Both the position numbers and the translations under genes were made by a program. From Yoonia maricola (GTDB taxonomy: Bacteria > Pseudomonadota > Alphaproteobacteria > Rhodobacterales > Rhodobacteraceae), in the NCBI RefSeq assembly GCF_002797915.1, contig NZ_PGTY01000002.1, positions 527,001-591,000 of the forward strand: 64,000 bases of DNA. The letters run 5' to 3'. This document shows, piece by piece, positions 47,538 through 56,224 of this stretch. The notes under the pieces were generated by a model. It made no database searches and was not told the DNA's origin. It worked only from the letters and a program-made list of their open reading frames with translations. Each line of letters starts with the position of its first letter. Position 1 is the first letter of the stretch.

Positions 47538-49241
47538 TTGACGGTTCTGAAACGTTCTTTTGCGGGGGCAATCGCGGCTTTGATGATCGCAGGCGCACAA
47601 CCGGTCACGGCCGATCCTGATGCGGGTGCTTACCTGGCCGCGCGGCAAGCGGGGCTTGCCAATGACTTTGGGCAGGCGGCGCGCTTTTTCACCGAAAGCC
47701 TGATTGCCGATCCTACAAACGCCTATCTGCTGGAAAACGCGATGACGTCTTATATTGCGCAGGGTGATATCGCGCAGGCCATCCCGGTGGCGCAGACAAT
47801 CGTGGGTCAGGGCAATGATAGCCAGATTGCCTATCTGACCTTGATGATTGCGGATGCGAAATCCGGCAACTGGGCCGCGATGCTGGATGGATTAGAGGCA
47901 GGGCGTAATGTCGGCCCGCTGGTTGATAGCCTTGCCGTCGGGTGGGCGTATTTGGGACAGGGCGATATCGGGCAGGCGATTGCCAGCTTTGATAAGGTGA
48001 TCGCGACCGAAGGGATGATGGTTTACGGGCTGACGCATAAGGCCTATGCGCTCGCTTCTGCTGGTGATTTTGAAGGCGCCGAGGCGATTTTTTCAGGCGA
48101 TGTGCCCGGCGGAATGCGCTACAGCCGCCAAAGTGCGATTGCGCACGCACAAATCCTAAGCCAGCTTGGCCGCAACACCGATGCGCTGGGCATCGTGGAT
48201 GCCGTCTTTGGTGAACAGTCCGATCCAAGCATCGCACAACTGCGCGCGCAGCTGCGTGCGGATGAGGCCGTGGCCTACAGTGCTGTGCGCACCCCTGAAC
48301 AAGGATTGGCCGATCTGTTTCATGTGATTGCGGGTATGGTGCAGGACGATGCGCCAGAGCAGTTCACGCTCATGTATACCCGTGCTGCCACTTATCTGTG
48401 GCCAGAAAACACGCCGTTGGTTCTGATGAACGCAGGCCTGCTGGAGGAACTCGAACAATATGATCTGGCGAATGCGGCGTATGCCACCGTCGCCCGCGAT
48501 GATCCGTCATTTCACGTCGCAGAACTGGGCCGCGCCGAGGTGCTGCGCAGCGCCGGGCGCAATGGTGCCGCGATTGAGGTGCTGGAGGCACTGACCCGCA
48601 GCCACCCTGATCTCCCCGAAGTCTATGCCACCAAAGGCGACACCCTGCGTCAGGCGGAACGCTATAAGGACGCAATCACAGCCTATTCGCGGGCACTGAC
48701 GCTTTATGATGATGGGAATAGCGCACGTTGGTTTGTTCATTTCACCCGCGGCATTGCGCATCATAAGGTTGATGACTGGCCGGGGGCCGAGGCCGATTTC
48801 CGCGCGGCCCTTGCCCTGCGCCCTGATCACCCGCAGGTGCTGAACTATCTGGGCTATTCCTTGGTGGAACGCGGCGAAAAGCTGGATGAAGCGCTTGGCA
48901 TGATCGAAACAGCTGCCGCTGAACGGCCTGATAACGGAGCCATCGTGGATAGCCTTGGCTGGGTCTATTTCCAATTTGGCCGGTATGAAGAAGCTGTCGA
49001 ACATCTTGAGCGCGCAGCCTCGCTTGAGCCGGTCGATCCGGTGATCAACGATCATCTGGGTGATGCGCTCTGGGCCGTTGGCCGCGAAATCGAAGCGCGC
49101 TTTCAGTGGGAGCGCGCGCTGTCTTTCGATCCTGTCGAGGAAGAAGCGCTCCGTATCCGTGACAAGTTGCAGCGTGGGTTAGATCTGGTTTTGGTCGATG
49201 AGGGGCGCGCGCCCATTCGGATCGCCAGTGGCGACGATTAA
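47538..49241 (+). CDS. Exported tetratricopeptide-repeat protein
   Basis: A 567-residue protein starting at TTG 47538, after GGGTAGAG. A signal peptide ends QPVTADP. The remainder is helical TPR from about residue 30 to 545; the best repeats are near the C-terminus (ADFRAALALRPDHPQVLNYLGYSLVERG, AIVDSLGWVYFQFGRYEEAVEHLERA, INDHLGDALWAVGREIEA). Such proteins act as periplasmic scaffolds, here probably for envelope assembly. It overlaps ispE, so both could be cotranscribed. Confidence 0.92.
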   Translation: MTVLKRSFAGAIAALMIAGAQPVTADPDAGAYLAARQAGLANDFGQAARFFTESLIADPTNAYLLENAMTSYIAQGDIAQAIPVAQTIVGQGNDSQIAYLTLMIADAKSGNWAAMLDGLEAGRNVGPLVDSLAVGWAYLGQGDIGQAIASFDKVIATEGMMVYGLTHKAYALASAGDFEGAEAIFSGDVPGGMRYSRQSAIAHAQILSQLGRNTDALGIVDAVFGEQSDPSIAQLRAQLRADEAVAYSAVRTPEQGLADLFHVIAGMVQDDAPEQFTLMYTRAATYLWPENTPLVLMNAGLLEELEQYDLANAAYATVARDDPSFHVAELGRAEVLRSAGRNGAAIEVLEALTRSHPDLPEVYATKGDTLRQAERYKDAITAYSRALTLYDDGNSARWFVHFTRGIAHHKVDDWPGAEADFRAALALRPDHPQVLNYLGYSLVERGEKLDEALGMIETAAAERPDNGAIVDSLGWVYFQFGRYEEAVEHLERAASLEPVDPVINDHLGDALWAVGREIEARFQWERALSFDPVEEEALRIRDKLQRGLDLVLVDEGRAPIRIASGDD

Positions 49242-50085
49242 GGCCAACGCACCCGCAAAGGTCAATTTGACCTTGCATGTGACCGGTCAACGCGATGATG
49301 GGTATCATTTGCTCGACAGTCTGGTCGTCTTTGCAGATGTGGCCGATCAGATCAGCGCCAGCATTGCCCCCGATTTACGGATGACGGCCAGTGGTCCGTT
49401 CTCTACCGGCGTTCCCACGGACCACACTAACCTCATCATGCGCGCAGCCGAGGCTTTGCGCACCGTACGTGGTGTGACCAAGGGTGTAGCACTGACGCTT
49501 GAAAAACATCTCCCCCATTCCGCAGGCATTGGCAGCGGATCTTCGGACGCAGCGGCCACGCTGGCCATGCTGGCTGAACTGTGGCAGGTCGCCCCACTGC
49601 CCGCCACCGCCCCCGAAGTGGTTGCCTTGGGCGCAGATGTCCCCGTTTGCGTGGGCGCACCGCGCCCTGTGCGGATGTCGGGGATCGGTGATATGCTGTC
49701 GCCTGTCGTCACGCTGCCCGATTGTGCCTTGGTCTTGGTACGTCCTCCGGTCGATGTACCGACAGCGTCCGTGTTTCAGGGGCTTGTGTCCAAGAACGGC
49801 AGCCCGATGTCAGAATTGCCAGAGGGTCTGGACTATGACGGGTTTGTGCATTGGCTGCGGGCACAGCGCAACGACCTGCAAACGCCAGCCGAAGCGATAG
49901 CGCCTGAAATCACCGAAGCGATTGCAAAGCTGAAGTCGCTGCCAGCGGTATCGGTTGCCGGAATGTCGGGGTCAGGGGCTGCGTGCTTTGCCTTGGTCAA
50001 GGACATGGCGACAGCGCGCCATGTGGCGCGCATCGTGCAGGTGGCCAAAATGGATTGGTGGGTTGCTCCGGCGGCACTGCTTTAG
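49228..50085 (+). CDS. ispE: 4-diphosphocytidyl-2-C-methyl-D-erythritol kinase
   Basis: A GHMP kinase of the non-mevalonate isoprenoid pathway, 285 residues from GTG 49228. The N-terminal substrate motif is APAKVNLTLHV, the ATP-binding loop LPHSAGIGSGSSDAAATL and the C-terminal motif VAGMSGSGAACFAL. I prefer GTG 49228 because families start a few residues before APAKVNL; ATG 49198 in the same frame adds ten residues and is possible. It overlaps the TPR gene by 14 bp. It supplies precursors for the prenyl synthase at 22.8 kb. Confidence 0.94.
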   Translation: MATIKANAPAKVNLTLHVTGQRDDGYHLLDSLVVFADVADQISASIAPDLRMTASGPFSTGVPTDHTNLIMRAAEALRTVRGVTKGVALTLEKHLPHSAGIGSGSSDAAATLAMLAELWQVAPLPATAPEVVALGADVPVCVGAPRPVRMSGIGDMLSPVVTLPDCALVLVRPPVDVPTASVFQGLVSKNGSPMSELPEGLDYDGFVHWLRAQRNDLQTPAEAIAPEITEAIAKLKSLPAVSVAGMSGSGAACFALVKDMATARHVARIVQVAKMDWWVAPAALL

Positions 50086-50117
50086 GGCCTGTGCATGAAC
50101 GGGAATGCCCACGGCCC

Positions 50118-50306
50118 CTAATCCGCGTCGCCTGATCCGTCCATCCGCTTCCATAGCAAGCTGAGCAGCGTCTCACCCGCCAGTGGGTTCACACAATCCG
50201 AGATCAGAACAGGCGCACCAAATGGTACTGGTGCGGGCAGTGGCAGGCTGGCCCGCTCTTGCCTGATCACCCGTGGGATATTGCTGAAGTCGGTCATATC
50301 AGTCAT
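50118..50306 (-). CDS. Possible small protein, unknown
   Basis: A 62-codon frame reading MTDMTDFSNIPRVIRQERAS, then a Pro-rich part and LAGETLLSLLWKRMDGSGDAD. The composition is protein-like and the space on this strand is otherwise empty. I see no ribosome-binding site and no family, so it may be spurious. It lies tail-to-tail with ispE. Confidence 0.35.
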   Translation of the reverse strand: MTDMTDFSNIPRVIRQERASLPLPAPVPFGAPVLISDCVNPLAGETLLSLLWKRMDGSGDAD

Positions 50307-50407
50307 GACGCAAGTTTAGCGAAAGAACCCGCAGCGGGCAAATCTGGGACGAAGAGAAGGCGCGAGACGGCGGGTATCAGATCAACATGATTAAGTGTTC
50401 AGCTTTG

Positions 50408-51055
50408 CTACGACGCGGCGCGCAATAGGTCTGCCACCTCTGCCATCGACCAGACTTTGATCGCCCCCGTCCCATCCAGTCGCGCCGGATCACCGTCTGC
50501 AACATAGCCAAAGCAGCGCACCCCCGCTGCTTGCGCCGCGCGACACCCTGACGGCATATCGTCAATCATGACGGTTTGCGCAGGCATTACCCCGGCATCC
50601 GCCATAATCTGATAAAGCATATCCGGCTTCGGTTTCGGCGCATATTGGTGGCCTGAATAGATGCGTCCTTCAAATCGCTGCCAGAGACCGGAGGGGCGCA
50701 GGGTAATCTCCATCTTCTGCATTGGCCCGTTAGACGCGATGGCGATGGCAATACCCTTTGCCATGAGTTGATCAATCAGGTCTTCTACTCCTGCGATCAC
50801 CGCAACACCTTGGCGCAACGCATCAAAGACCACGCTGTAAATCTCATCAAGCCAGCCTTCGGGTAACTTCGCCCCGCGCTTTGTAGCCTCAACTCCGACC
50901 GACGCCATCGTACCACCCGAAAACAGCGTGACAATCTCATCCTCCGCAATTGTCAGCCCGTATTGCTCCAGAAAGTCCGCGATAATCCGGTTCGTGACCG
51001 CCTCGGTATCGACCAGCATGCCGTCGCAATCAAAGATGACCAGTTCAAGCGTCAT
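50408..51055 (-). CDS. HAD-superfamily phosphatase (phosphoglycolate-phosphatase-like)
   Basis: A 215-residue hydrolase. HAD motif I is FDCDGMLVDTE, motif II is IAIASNG, and motifs III/IV are near PKPKPDMLYQ and MIDDMPSG. The helical cap between them makes it a class C1-type enzyme acting on small phosphates, for example 2-phosphoglycolate or sugar phosphates. The start at 51055 (MTLELVIFDCDG) is set by the family; the frame continued to 51151 overlaps rsmD. It starts 11 bp inside rsmD. Confidence 0.9.
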   Translation of the reverse strand: MTLELVIFDCDGMLVDTEAVTNRIIADFLEQYGLTIAEDEIVTLFSGGTMASVGVEATKRGAKLPEGWLDEIYSVVFDALRQGVAVIAGVEDLIDQLMAKGIAIAIASNGPMQKMEITLRPSGLWQRFEGRIYSGHQYAPKPKPDMLYQIMADAGVMPAQTVMIDDMPSGCRAAQAAGVRCFGYVADGDPARLDGTGAIKVWSMAEVADLLRAAS

Positions 51056-51602
51056 GGCGCAAAAAGCTGACCCAAGTATCGCCGTAACGGCGCTGATCGA
51101 GGCTGGTGAAACCCGGTGGGGCGATTTGGGCGCGGCTTTCTTCCCAGACAATCAGGGCCTCGGGTGCGATCCACCCCGCCGCTAGCGCCGCAGTCAGAGT
51201 CTTGCCACCTAATTCCTGTCCATAGGGCGGGTCAAGAAACACCAATTGACAGGGCGTGCCTTGCGGCAGCTTCGCCGCGTCAACGCTTAACAGCGTTACA
51301 TCACCAGCCCGGCGCAGCTTGGCGATGTTGTCGCGGATCAGCTTTTGCGCGACACGCCCGCTATCGACAAAAGTCACATGGGCCGCTCCGCGCGACAGCG
51401 CCTCTAACCCCAACGCACCGGTGCCTGCAAACAGGTCCAGCACCCGTGCGCCATTGATCGGATCGCCAAAGCGCCCGCCTTGCAGCACATTGAACAGGCT
51501 TTCGCGCACCCGGTCGGTCGTGGGGCGCAGATGCGCGCCCGCATCGCCTTTGCCGACCACCGCCAGCGCCGTACCGCGATGGGTGCCGCCAATGATCCTC
51601 AC
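51045..51602 (-). CDS. rsmD: 16S rRNA (guanine-966-N2)-methyltransferase
   Basis: A 185-residue methyltransferase beginning MRIIGGTHRGTAL. It contains VLDLFAGTGALGLEALSRG (SAM site) and LDPPYGQELGG (N2-methyl motif DPPY). It methylates G966 in the small ribosomal subunit. The ATG overlaps the stop of the flavoprotein gene (ATGA), and the HAD gene overlaps its end, so the three form a tight unit. Confidence 0.94.
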   Translation of the reverse strand: MRIIGGTHRGTALAVVGKGDAGAHLRPTTDRVRESLFNVLQGGRFGDPINGARVLDLFAGTGALGLEALSRGAAHVTFVDSGRVAQKLIRDNIAKLRRAGDVTLLSVDAAKLPQGTPCQLVFLDPPYGQELGGKTLTAALAAGWIAPEALIVWEESRAQIAPPGFTSLDQRRYGDTWVSFLRHDA

Positions 51603-52813
51603 GGCTTGAGTAGCGCCTTCATGTCAGTTGCCGGATCGGTGATCAGTGCCGGATCAGGGCTTCGCCCCGCCTCGATCAGGCGTTTGCCGATCATATAGTT
51701 GCGCGGGTCGTTCATCGCATCGACGGCCAACAGTGTCGCGCCGTCATAATACCAGTTTGACTGCACACCGGGCGCATCGCCATGGCGGACATACACATCC
51801 GTATAACCGATATTCAGCCCGGCAATCTGCAACTTGCAGTCATATTGATCTGACCAAAACCACGGTTTGGGCACATAGGGCTGATCGCCACCAGCGATGT
51901 TCACTGCAACTGTTTCGGCCTGATCAATGGCGTTGCCCACACTTTCCAACCGGATCGTCTCTCCTTGGAATAGGCAAGAGGCACAATCGCCCGCAGCCCA
52001 GATATGTGGGTCAGAGGTGCGACCATGGGCGTCGGTCGTGATACCATTGCCCACATCAATCCCTGCGCTTTCTGCAAGGATCGTCGCGGGGCTGATGCCA
52101 ACGCCAACAACGGCGAAATCAATCGCAAGCTCTGTGCCGTCCGTCAAAACGGCACCGGATACATGGCCGTCACCCACCAGATGATCGAGGCCAACGCCTT
52201 CACGAATGTCAACGCCATGCGCGCTGTGCAACGCGCGGAAATAGTCGGATGTCTGAGGTGCTGCCACCCGCTGCAAAATGCGATCCGCCATCTCTACCAG
52301 CGTCACCTGCAATCCTAGCTTGGACGCGACCGCCGCCGCCTCCAGCCCGATATAGCCGCCACCGATAATCAAAACACGCCTGCCTGCCGTAAATGCCGGG
52401 GCCATCGCGTCGGCGTCACTCAGATCGCGTACCGCATAGACACCATCCAGCATTCCGCCGATCGTGGCAGGCAGCATGCGCGGATGTGCGCCGACTGTCA
52501 GGGCCAGCTCATCATAGTGCAGTTCGTCACCATCACTCAGCATGATCGTCTTTGCGGCGCGATCAATGCCAGTGACACGGGTGTCCAAGCGTAGGTTGAT
52601 ATCCTGATCAGCATAGAAATCAGCTGGTCGCAGATAAAGCCGTTCCTCGGCCATTTCCCCAAGCAAATAAGCCTTTGACAGGGGGGGACGCTGATAGGGT
52701 GGTACTTTTTCGGCACCAATCAAGGTGATGTCACCCTCAAACCCGATGCTACGCAATTTCGCAACAAGCGATGCGCCGGCCTGGCCTGCGCCGACGACGA
52801 CGACATGGGTCAT
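51599..52813 (-). CDS. FAD-dependent ferredoxin-reductase-type oxidoreductase
   Basis: A 404-residue flavoprotein of the putidaredoxin/rubredoxin reductase type. It has an N-terminal FAD loop VVVVGAGQAGASLVAKLR and an NADH loop VLIIGGGYIGLEAAAVASKLG, followed by HIWAAGDCA. It would pass electrons from NAD(P)H to a small ferredoxin or rubredoxin, but no such partner gene is adjacent. ATG 52813 is chosen from MTHVVVVGAG. It is divergent from the peroxiredoxin at 52906. Confidence 0.9.
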   Translation of the reverse strand: MTHVVVVGAGQAGASLVAKLRSIGFEGDITLIGAEKVPPYQRPPLSKAYLLGEMAEERLYLRPADFYADQDINLRLDTRVTGIDRAAKTIMLSDGDELHYDELALTVGAHPRMLPATIGGMLDGVYAVRDLSDADAMAPAFTAGRRVLIIGGGYIGLEAAAVASKLGLQVTLVEMADRILQRVAAPQTSDYFRALHSAHGVDIREGVGLDHLVGDGHVSGAVLTDGTELAIDFAVVGVGISPATILAESAGIDVGNGITTDAHGRTSDPHIWAAGDCASCLFQGETIRLESVGNAIDQAETVAVNIAGGDQPYVPKPWFWSDQYDCKLQIAGLNIGYTDVYVRHGDAPGVQSNWYYDGATLLAVDAMNDPRNYMIGKRLIEAGRSPDPALITDPATDMKALLKP

Positions 52814-52905
52814 GTTGTTTTTACCTTCTTGTCTCACTGGTGCTTGTTAGCGCAAACTCTATATGTGAAGCGACGAAAGTTACAATTACCAACAGGGGCT
52901 AAAAA

Positions 52906-53418
52906 ATGACAATCAAGACGGGCGATGCGCTACCCAATGCAACATTGCTGCACATGGGCGAAGAGGGGCCAGAACAAGTCGTTCTGTCTGACAAACTGGA
53001 CGGCCGCAAAGTTGTTATCTTCGGACTGCCCGGCGCCTATACAGGCGTCTGCTCTACCGCACATGTGCCCAGCTTCATGATCACCTTTGATGACTTCAAA
53101 GCCAAAGGCGTGGATGAGATTATCTGTATCTCCGTCAATGATCCTTTTGTGATGCAAGCCTGGGGCGAAAAAACCCGCGCGACAGAAACCGGGATCACAA
53201 TGCTCGCCGATGCCGAAAGCGCGTTCACCACAGCCATTGGCATGAATTTCAGCGCACCACCGGTTGGTTTCGTCAACAGGTCCAAACGATACTCTATGCT
53301 GGTCGACAACGGCGTCGTTTCGATCCTGAACGAAGAACTCAGCCCGGGCGAATGCGAAATTTCAGCTGGCGAGACACTGTTGGCAGCAATGGATTTTCAG
53401 GAAAAAGCGCTGGATTAG
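52906..53418 (+). CDS. Peroxiredoxin, Prx5/type II family
   Basis: A 170-residue thiol peroxidase. The peroxidatic cysteine is Cys49 in PGAYTGVCSTAHVPSF, the Prx5-type signature. The arginine and the VNDPFVMQAWG motif are in place. It reduces hydrogen peroxide and organic peroxides, using thioredoxin or glutaredoxin. It faces the flavoprotein gene divergently over 92 bp. A 345-bp stretch without a clear gene follows. Confidence 0.94.
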   Translation: MTIKTGDALPNATLLHMGEEGPEQVVLSDKLDGRKVVIFGLPGAYTGVCSTAHVPSFMITFDDFKAKGVDEIICISVNDPFVMQAWGEKTRATETGITMLADAESAFTTAIGMNFSAPPVGFVNRSKRYSMLVDNGVVSILNEELSPGECEISAGETLLAAMDFQEKALD

Positions 53419-53763
53419 ATTATAGGGGCTATGCTGGTTGGGGATGGCTCTATGGCATTTGTACGCAGATACGAATGTCGGGTTTGCGCCCTAAAGTGAT
53501 GAATGCTGCACATGTCATGAATGTTCGTCTTTACGACTGACAGACTGTGCGGCCCCGCCAAAAGAAGGCCGAGATCGCCTAGTTGTTTATGCTCATATTA
53601 CCTCCCCTCGTTGACCGGCACATGAACGCGATTGCGAGGAACCAGGATCGCGCGATACCAAGAGCGGTCTCGTCGGCCCATTCTTCGCACAGGCTTGATG
53701 CAAAAAAAGCAATGGTCATCATAGTCGCAGATCGCCATGTTACGAAAGTCTTGGAGAATAGTT
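53419..53763. other. 345-bp gene-free stretch before the nitrile hydratase-like genes
   Basis: I see no credible gene. The composition is mixed. A minus-strand frame with poly-A/T near 53700-53708 and several stop codons looks like degraded DNA, not a gene. The promoter for the plus-strand operon at 53764 should lie in its right part. No regulator sits beside it except the distant LysR at the right edge. Confidence 0.45.
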
Positions 53764-54105
53764 ATGGAAAATGACAAGGGCCCCAAAGGCTATCACGACG
53801 TGGGTGGCGATCCTGCGGGTGACATTCCAATGGTCGATCTCCCATGGCTTCATTGGGAAAAGCAAGTCGAGGCAATCCGTGGTCTTCTTGGTGACGGCAC
53901 GCGCCGGATCGTCTCGCTTGACGAGGTTCGGCGCGGATTCGAGAGCTTCGGCGTTGAGAAATACAACACCCTGTCATTCTACCGACGCCGGTTGGCAGCC
54001 ATGACCGATGTTTTGATTGAAAAAGGGATTGTCTCGCGCGCTGAACTGGATGAGGCGATTGAGGCTGGGACGTTGCGCTGGACGGACGTTGATACGCCTC
54101 CATGA
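53764..54105 (+). CDS. Nitrile hydratase / thiocyanate hydrolase beta-subunit N-terminal domain (stand-alone)
   Basis: A 113-residue protein that corresponds to the first, helical half of a nitrile hydratase beta subunit. It carries the HDVGG start motif (HDVGGDPAGDIP), WLHWEKQVEAI, SLDEVRRGFE and LSFYRRRLAAMTDVLIEKGI. In nitrile hydratase the beta subunit is one chain of about 210-230 residues. In thiocyanate hydrolase, by contrast, it is split into two subunits. Here the split resembles the second case, because the C-terminal half is encoded by the next gene. Start ATG 53764; stop overlaps the next ATG (54102-54105). Confidence 0.85.
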   Translation: MENDKGPKGYHDVGGDPAGDIPMVDLPWLHWEKQVEAIRGLLGDGTRRIVSLDEVRRGFESFGVEKYNTLSFYRRRLAAMTDVLIEKGIVSRAELDEAIEAGTLRWTDVDTPP

Positions 54106-55016
54106 AACGGTTCGCGGCGGGTGACATTGTTCGGGTTCTGGCACTTGGGAAGACGGGGCATGTTCGTATCCCACACTATATTCGCAACCAGATTGGACGC
54201 GTGACGGAGTATTGCGGCACATATCTCAACCCAGAGGATCTGGCGGTGGGCAATACCTCTGGTCGCGCGGTTGATCTTTACCGGGTGGCATTTGCGCAGA
54301 CACAGCTTTGGCCAAACGATGTGATCCCGCATCATGACACGCTAATCATTGAAATCTACGACCACTGGTTGGCCCCCGTTAAGGAGACCCAAATGCCCCA
54401 TGATCATGACCATGGTGAACATGAGGCGCTTGTCATCGAGGATGAGGCTGGAAACATTGAAGCCCAGATTATCGTGGATGCTCTGCAGGAGGTACTGATT
54501 GGCAAGGGCTTGTTGACGGCGCTTGAAGTCACAGGCGCCATCGCCAAACTGGAAAGCCCCGGTATTCACCTTGGTGCGCAGGTTGTGGTGAAAGCGTGGA
54601 CTGACCCGGACTATCGCGCCCGCCTTCTGTCTGATGGCCGCGCTGCCGTCCAAGAGCTCAACATTCCAGTCACCGAGGCACGGATCATCGTGGTTGAGAA
54701 TACGCCTCAGCTGCACAATCTGATCACGTGTACACTGTGTTCCTGTTACCCAAGGTCCATTCTTGGCCAGCCGCCCTCTTGGTATATTTCGAAAGCTTAT
54801 CGCGCGCGGTCTGTCCGTGAACCGCGCCGCGTTCTGGCTGAGTTTGGCCTGGACTTATCCGAAGATATTCAGCTGGTCGTGCATGATAGCAACGCCGACA
54901 TGCGGTATCTGGTCTTGCCAGAGCCGCCTGAGGACCTCGACAGATTTTCGTTGAATGAACTCGAGGCGCGGATTTCGCGGGACCACCTAATTGGCGTGGC
55001 GAGAGAGGTCGTGTGA
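54102..55016 (+). CDS. Fusion of nitrile hydratase beta C-terminal domain and alpha subunit
   Basis: A 304-residue protein. Residues 1-95 are the beta-barrel second half of the beta subunit (FAAGDIVRVL, GHVRIPHYIRNQIGRV, LYRVAFAQTQLW, IYDHWLAPV). Residues 98-108 form a His-rich linker (MPHDHDHGEHE). Residues 110-304 are the alpha subunit, with the metal site CTLCSC (Cys210, Cys213, Cys215), NTPQLHNL and YRARSVREPRRVLAEFGL. CTLC favours cobalt over iron. The residue after CSCYP is Arg218, where nitrile hydratases have Trp. An AAGGAG site (54381-54386) six bases before an in-frame ATG (54393) may also start a free alpha subunit. It hydrates a nitrile or a related -CN compound. No activator gene is nearby. 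Confidence 0.88.
   Translation: MKRFAAGDIVRVLALGKTGHVRIPHYIRNQIGRVTEYCGTYLNPEDLAVGNTSGRAVDLYRVAFAQTQLWPNDVIPHHDTLIIEIYDHWLAPVKETQMPHDHDHGEHEALVIEDEAGNIEAQIIVDALQEVLIGKGLLTALEVTGAIAKLESPGIHLGAQVVVKAWTDPDYRARLLSDGRAAVQELNIPVTEARIIVVENTPQLHNLITCTLCSCYPRSILGQPPSWYISKAYRARSVREPRRVLAEFGLDLSEDIQLVVHDSNADMRYLVLPEPPEDLDRFSLNELEARISRDHLIGVAREVV
54381..54395 (+). promoter_or_regulatory. Internal ribosome-binding site and start codon inside the fusion gene
   Basis: AAGGAG at 54381-54386, six-base spacer ACCCAA, then ATG 54393-54395, in frame with the surrounding gene. Translation from it would give a 207-residue alpha subunit of normal length. It looks like the preserved start of a once separate alpha gene. 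Whether it is still used cannot be seen from sequence. Confidence 0.75.
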
Positions 55017-56224
55017 GGCAACGCGCCTCCAAAGCCGACCCCTACGTGCCACAAAACCTGATGCAGTGGGAAAAACACATCCATGCGTTTGTGAGCCTTT
55101 GTGCGGAGGATGTTCCAAAGGAAGGTCCACTCGCCGGCCTGACCGTCGGTGTAAAGGATGTCATTGATGTCGCCGGCGTCCCGACCCGCAATGGCAGCGA
55201 CGCTTACAAAGATGCCGAACCTGCCTTGCAAGATGCCGCTGTCGTTGCAGCACTGCGCAATGCCGGTGCGCGGATCGTTGGCAAGACTACGACCACAGAA
55301 TTTGCATTCACTGATCCGACGCCTTGCCGCAATCCGCATGACCTGAACCGCAGCCCGGGCGGGTCGAGCAGCGGATCGGGGGCTGCGGTTGCAGCTGGTG
55401 TCGTTGATATCGCGCTTGGTACGCAGACCGCCGGGTCGCTGTGTCGGCCTGCAGCTTATTGTGGGGTTGTTGGTTTTAAGCCGTCTTACGGCATGTTGCC
55501 AACGGCAGGTGTTACGCCGCTTGCCGCCAGTTTTGATACCGTCGGGATCATAGCCTCCTCCGTAGCACTGGCGAAAAAGGCATTTGCAGCAATCGCCCCC
55601 ACCAAGATCAGCGCAGCAGAGCCTTCGTCCCTAAAGGTTGTCACCGGGCTGTGGCAAACCTCTGTGCATGTGGATGAAGATGCCTTGGCGGGTTTACACA
55701 GCGCAACCACCGCCCTTGGCACACATATCGACAACGCGCCACTCAGCGCTGATGTTGACGCCATCGTCAAAGCGCATCGGATCGTAATGAATTATGAGGC
55801 AGCACAGGCCCATGGCGTTATGTTACAAGACGCCCGGGTTGATGTGCTGAAGCCTAAGTTTCTGGCCGGCCTCAAGGCCGGGTTGAAAATATCGCCAGAT
55901 GAAGCCAAACAAGCAGCTGATTTTCTGGCCGACGCGAAGCAGCAATTTTGGGGTGCCCTTGCTGGTGCAGAAATCGTGCTGACCTTGCCGGTTCCCGAAG
56001 GGGCACCTTTGATTGACGGCACCACCGGCTATCAGGATTGGCTGACCCCTTGGACTGTCTTTGGCGGCCCGCTTGTCTGTTTGCCTTGGGGCCCTGATCG
56101 CCTAGGCCGACCCAGATCAGTGATGCTGGCCGCGCATCCGGGACAAGACGTCCAGATTTTGGAAACGGCCGCGCAGCTGGAAAACCGCAGTCCTGATTTG
56201 CCAAGACCGCAACTTCCTTCCTAG
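55013..56224 (+). CDS. Amidase-signature family amidase
   Basis: A 403-residue amidohydrolase. The catalytic triad of the amidase signature family is visible: Lys in GVKDVIDV, cis-Ser in PGGSSSGSGAAVAAG and the nucleophile in TAGSLCRPAA. It would convert the amide made by the upstream hydratase to acid and ammonia. GTG 55013 overlaps the previous stop by 4 bp, so translation of the three plus-strand genes is coupled. Its TAG overlaps the convergent RidA stop in the sequence CTAG. Confidence 0.93.
   Translation: MRQRASKADPYVPQNLMQWEKHIHAFVSLCAEDVPKEGPLAGLTVGVKDVIDVAGVPTRNGSDAYKDAEPALQDAAVVAALRNAGARIVGKTTTTEFAFTDPTPCRNPHDLNRSPGGSSSGSGAAVAAGVVDIALGTQTAGSLCRPAAYCGVVGFKPSYGMLPTAGVTPLAASFDTVGIIASSVALAKKAFAAIAPTKISAAEPSSLKVVTGLWQTSVHVDEDALAGLHSATTALGTHIDNAPLSADVDAIVKAHRIVMNYEAAQAHGVMLQDARVDVLKPKFLAGLKAGLKISPDEAKQAADFLADAKQQFWGALAGAEIVLTLPVPEGAPLIDGTTGYQDWLTPWTVFGGPLVCLPWGPDRLGRPRSVMLAAHPGQDVQILETAAQLENRSPDLPRPQLPS

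Noticed and set aside
53598-53786. Minus-strand frame before the hydratase genes, considered as a transposase remnant
   Set aside because: No transposase motif, no inverted repeats, overlaps the start of the next gene.
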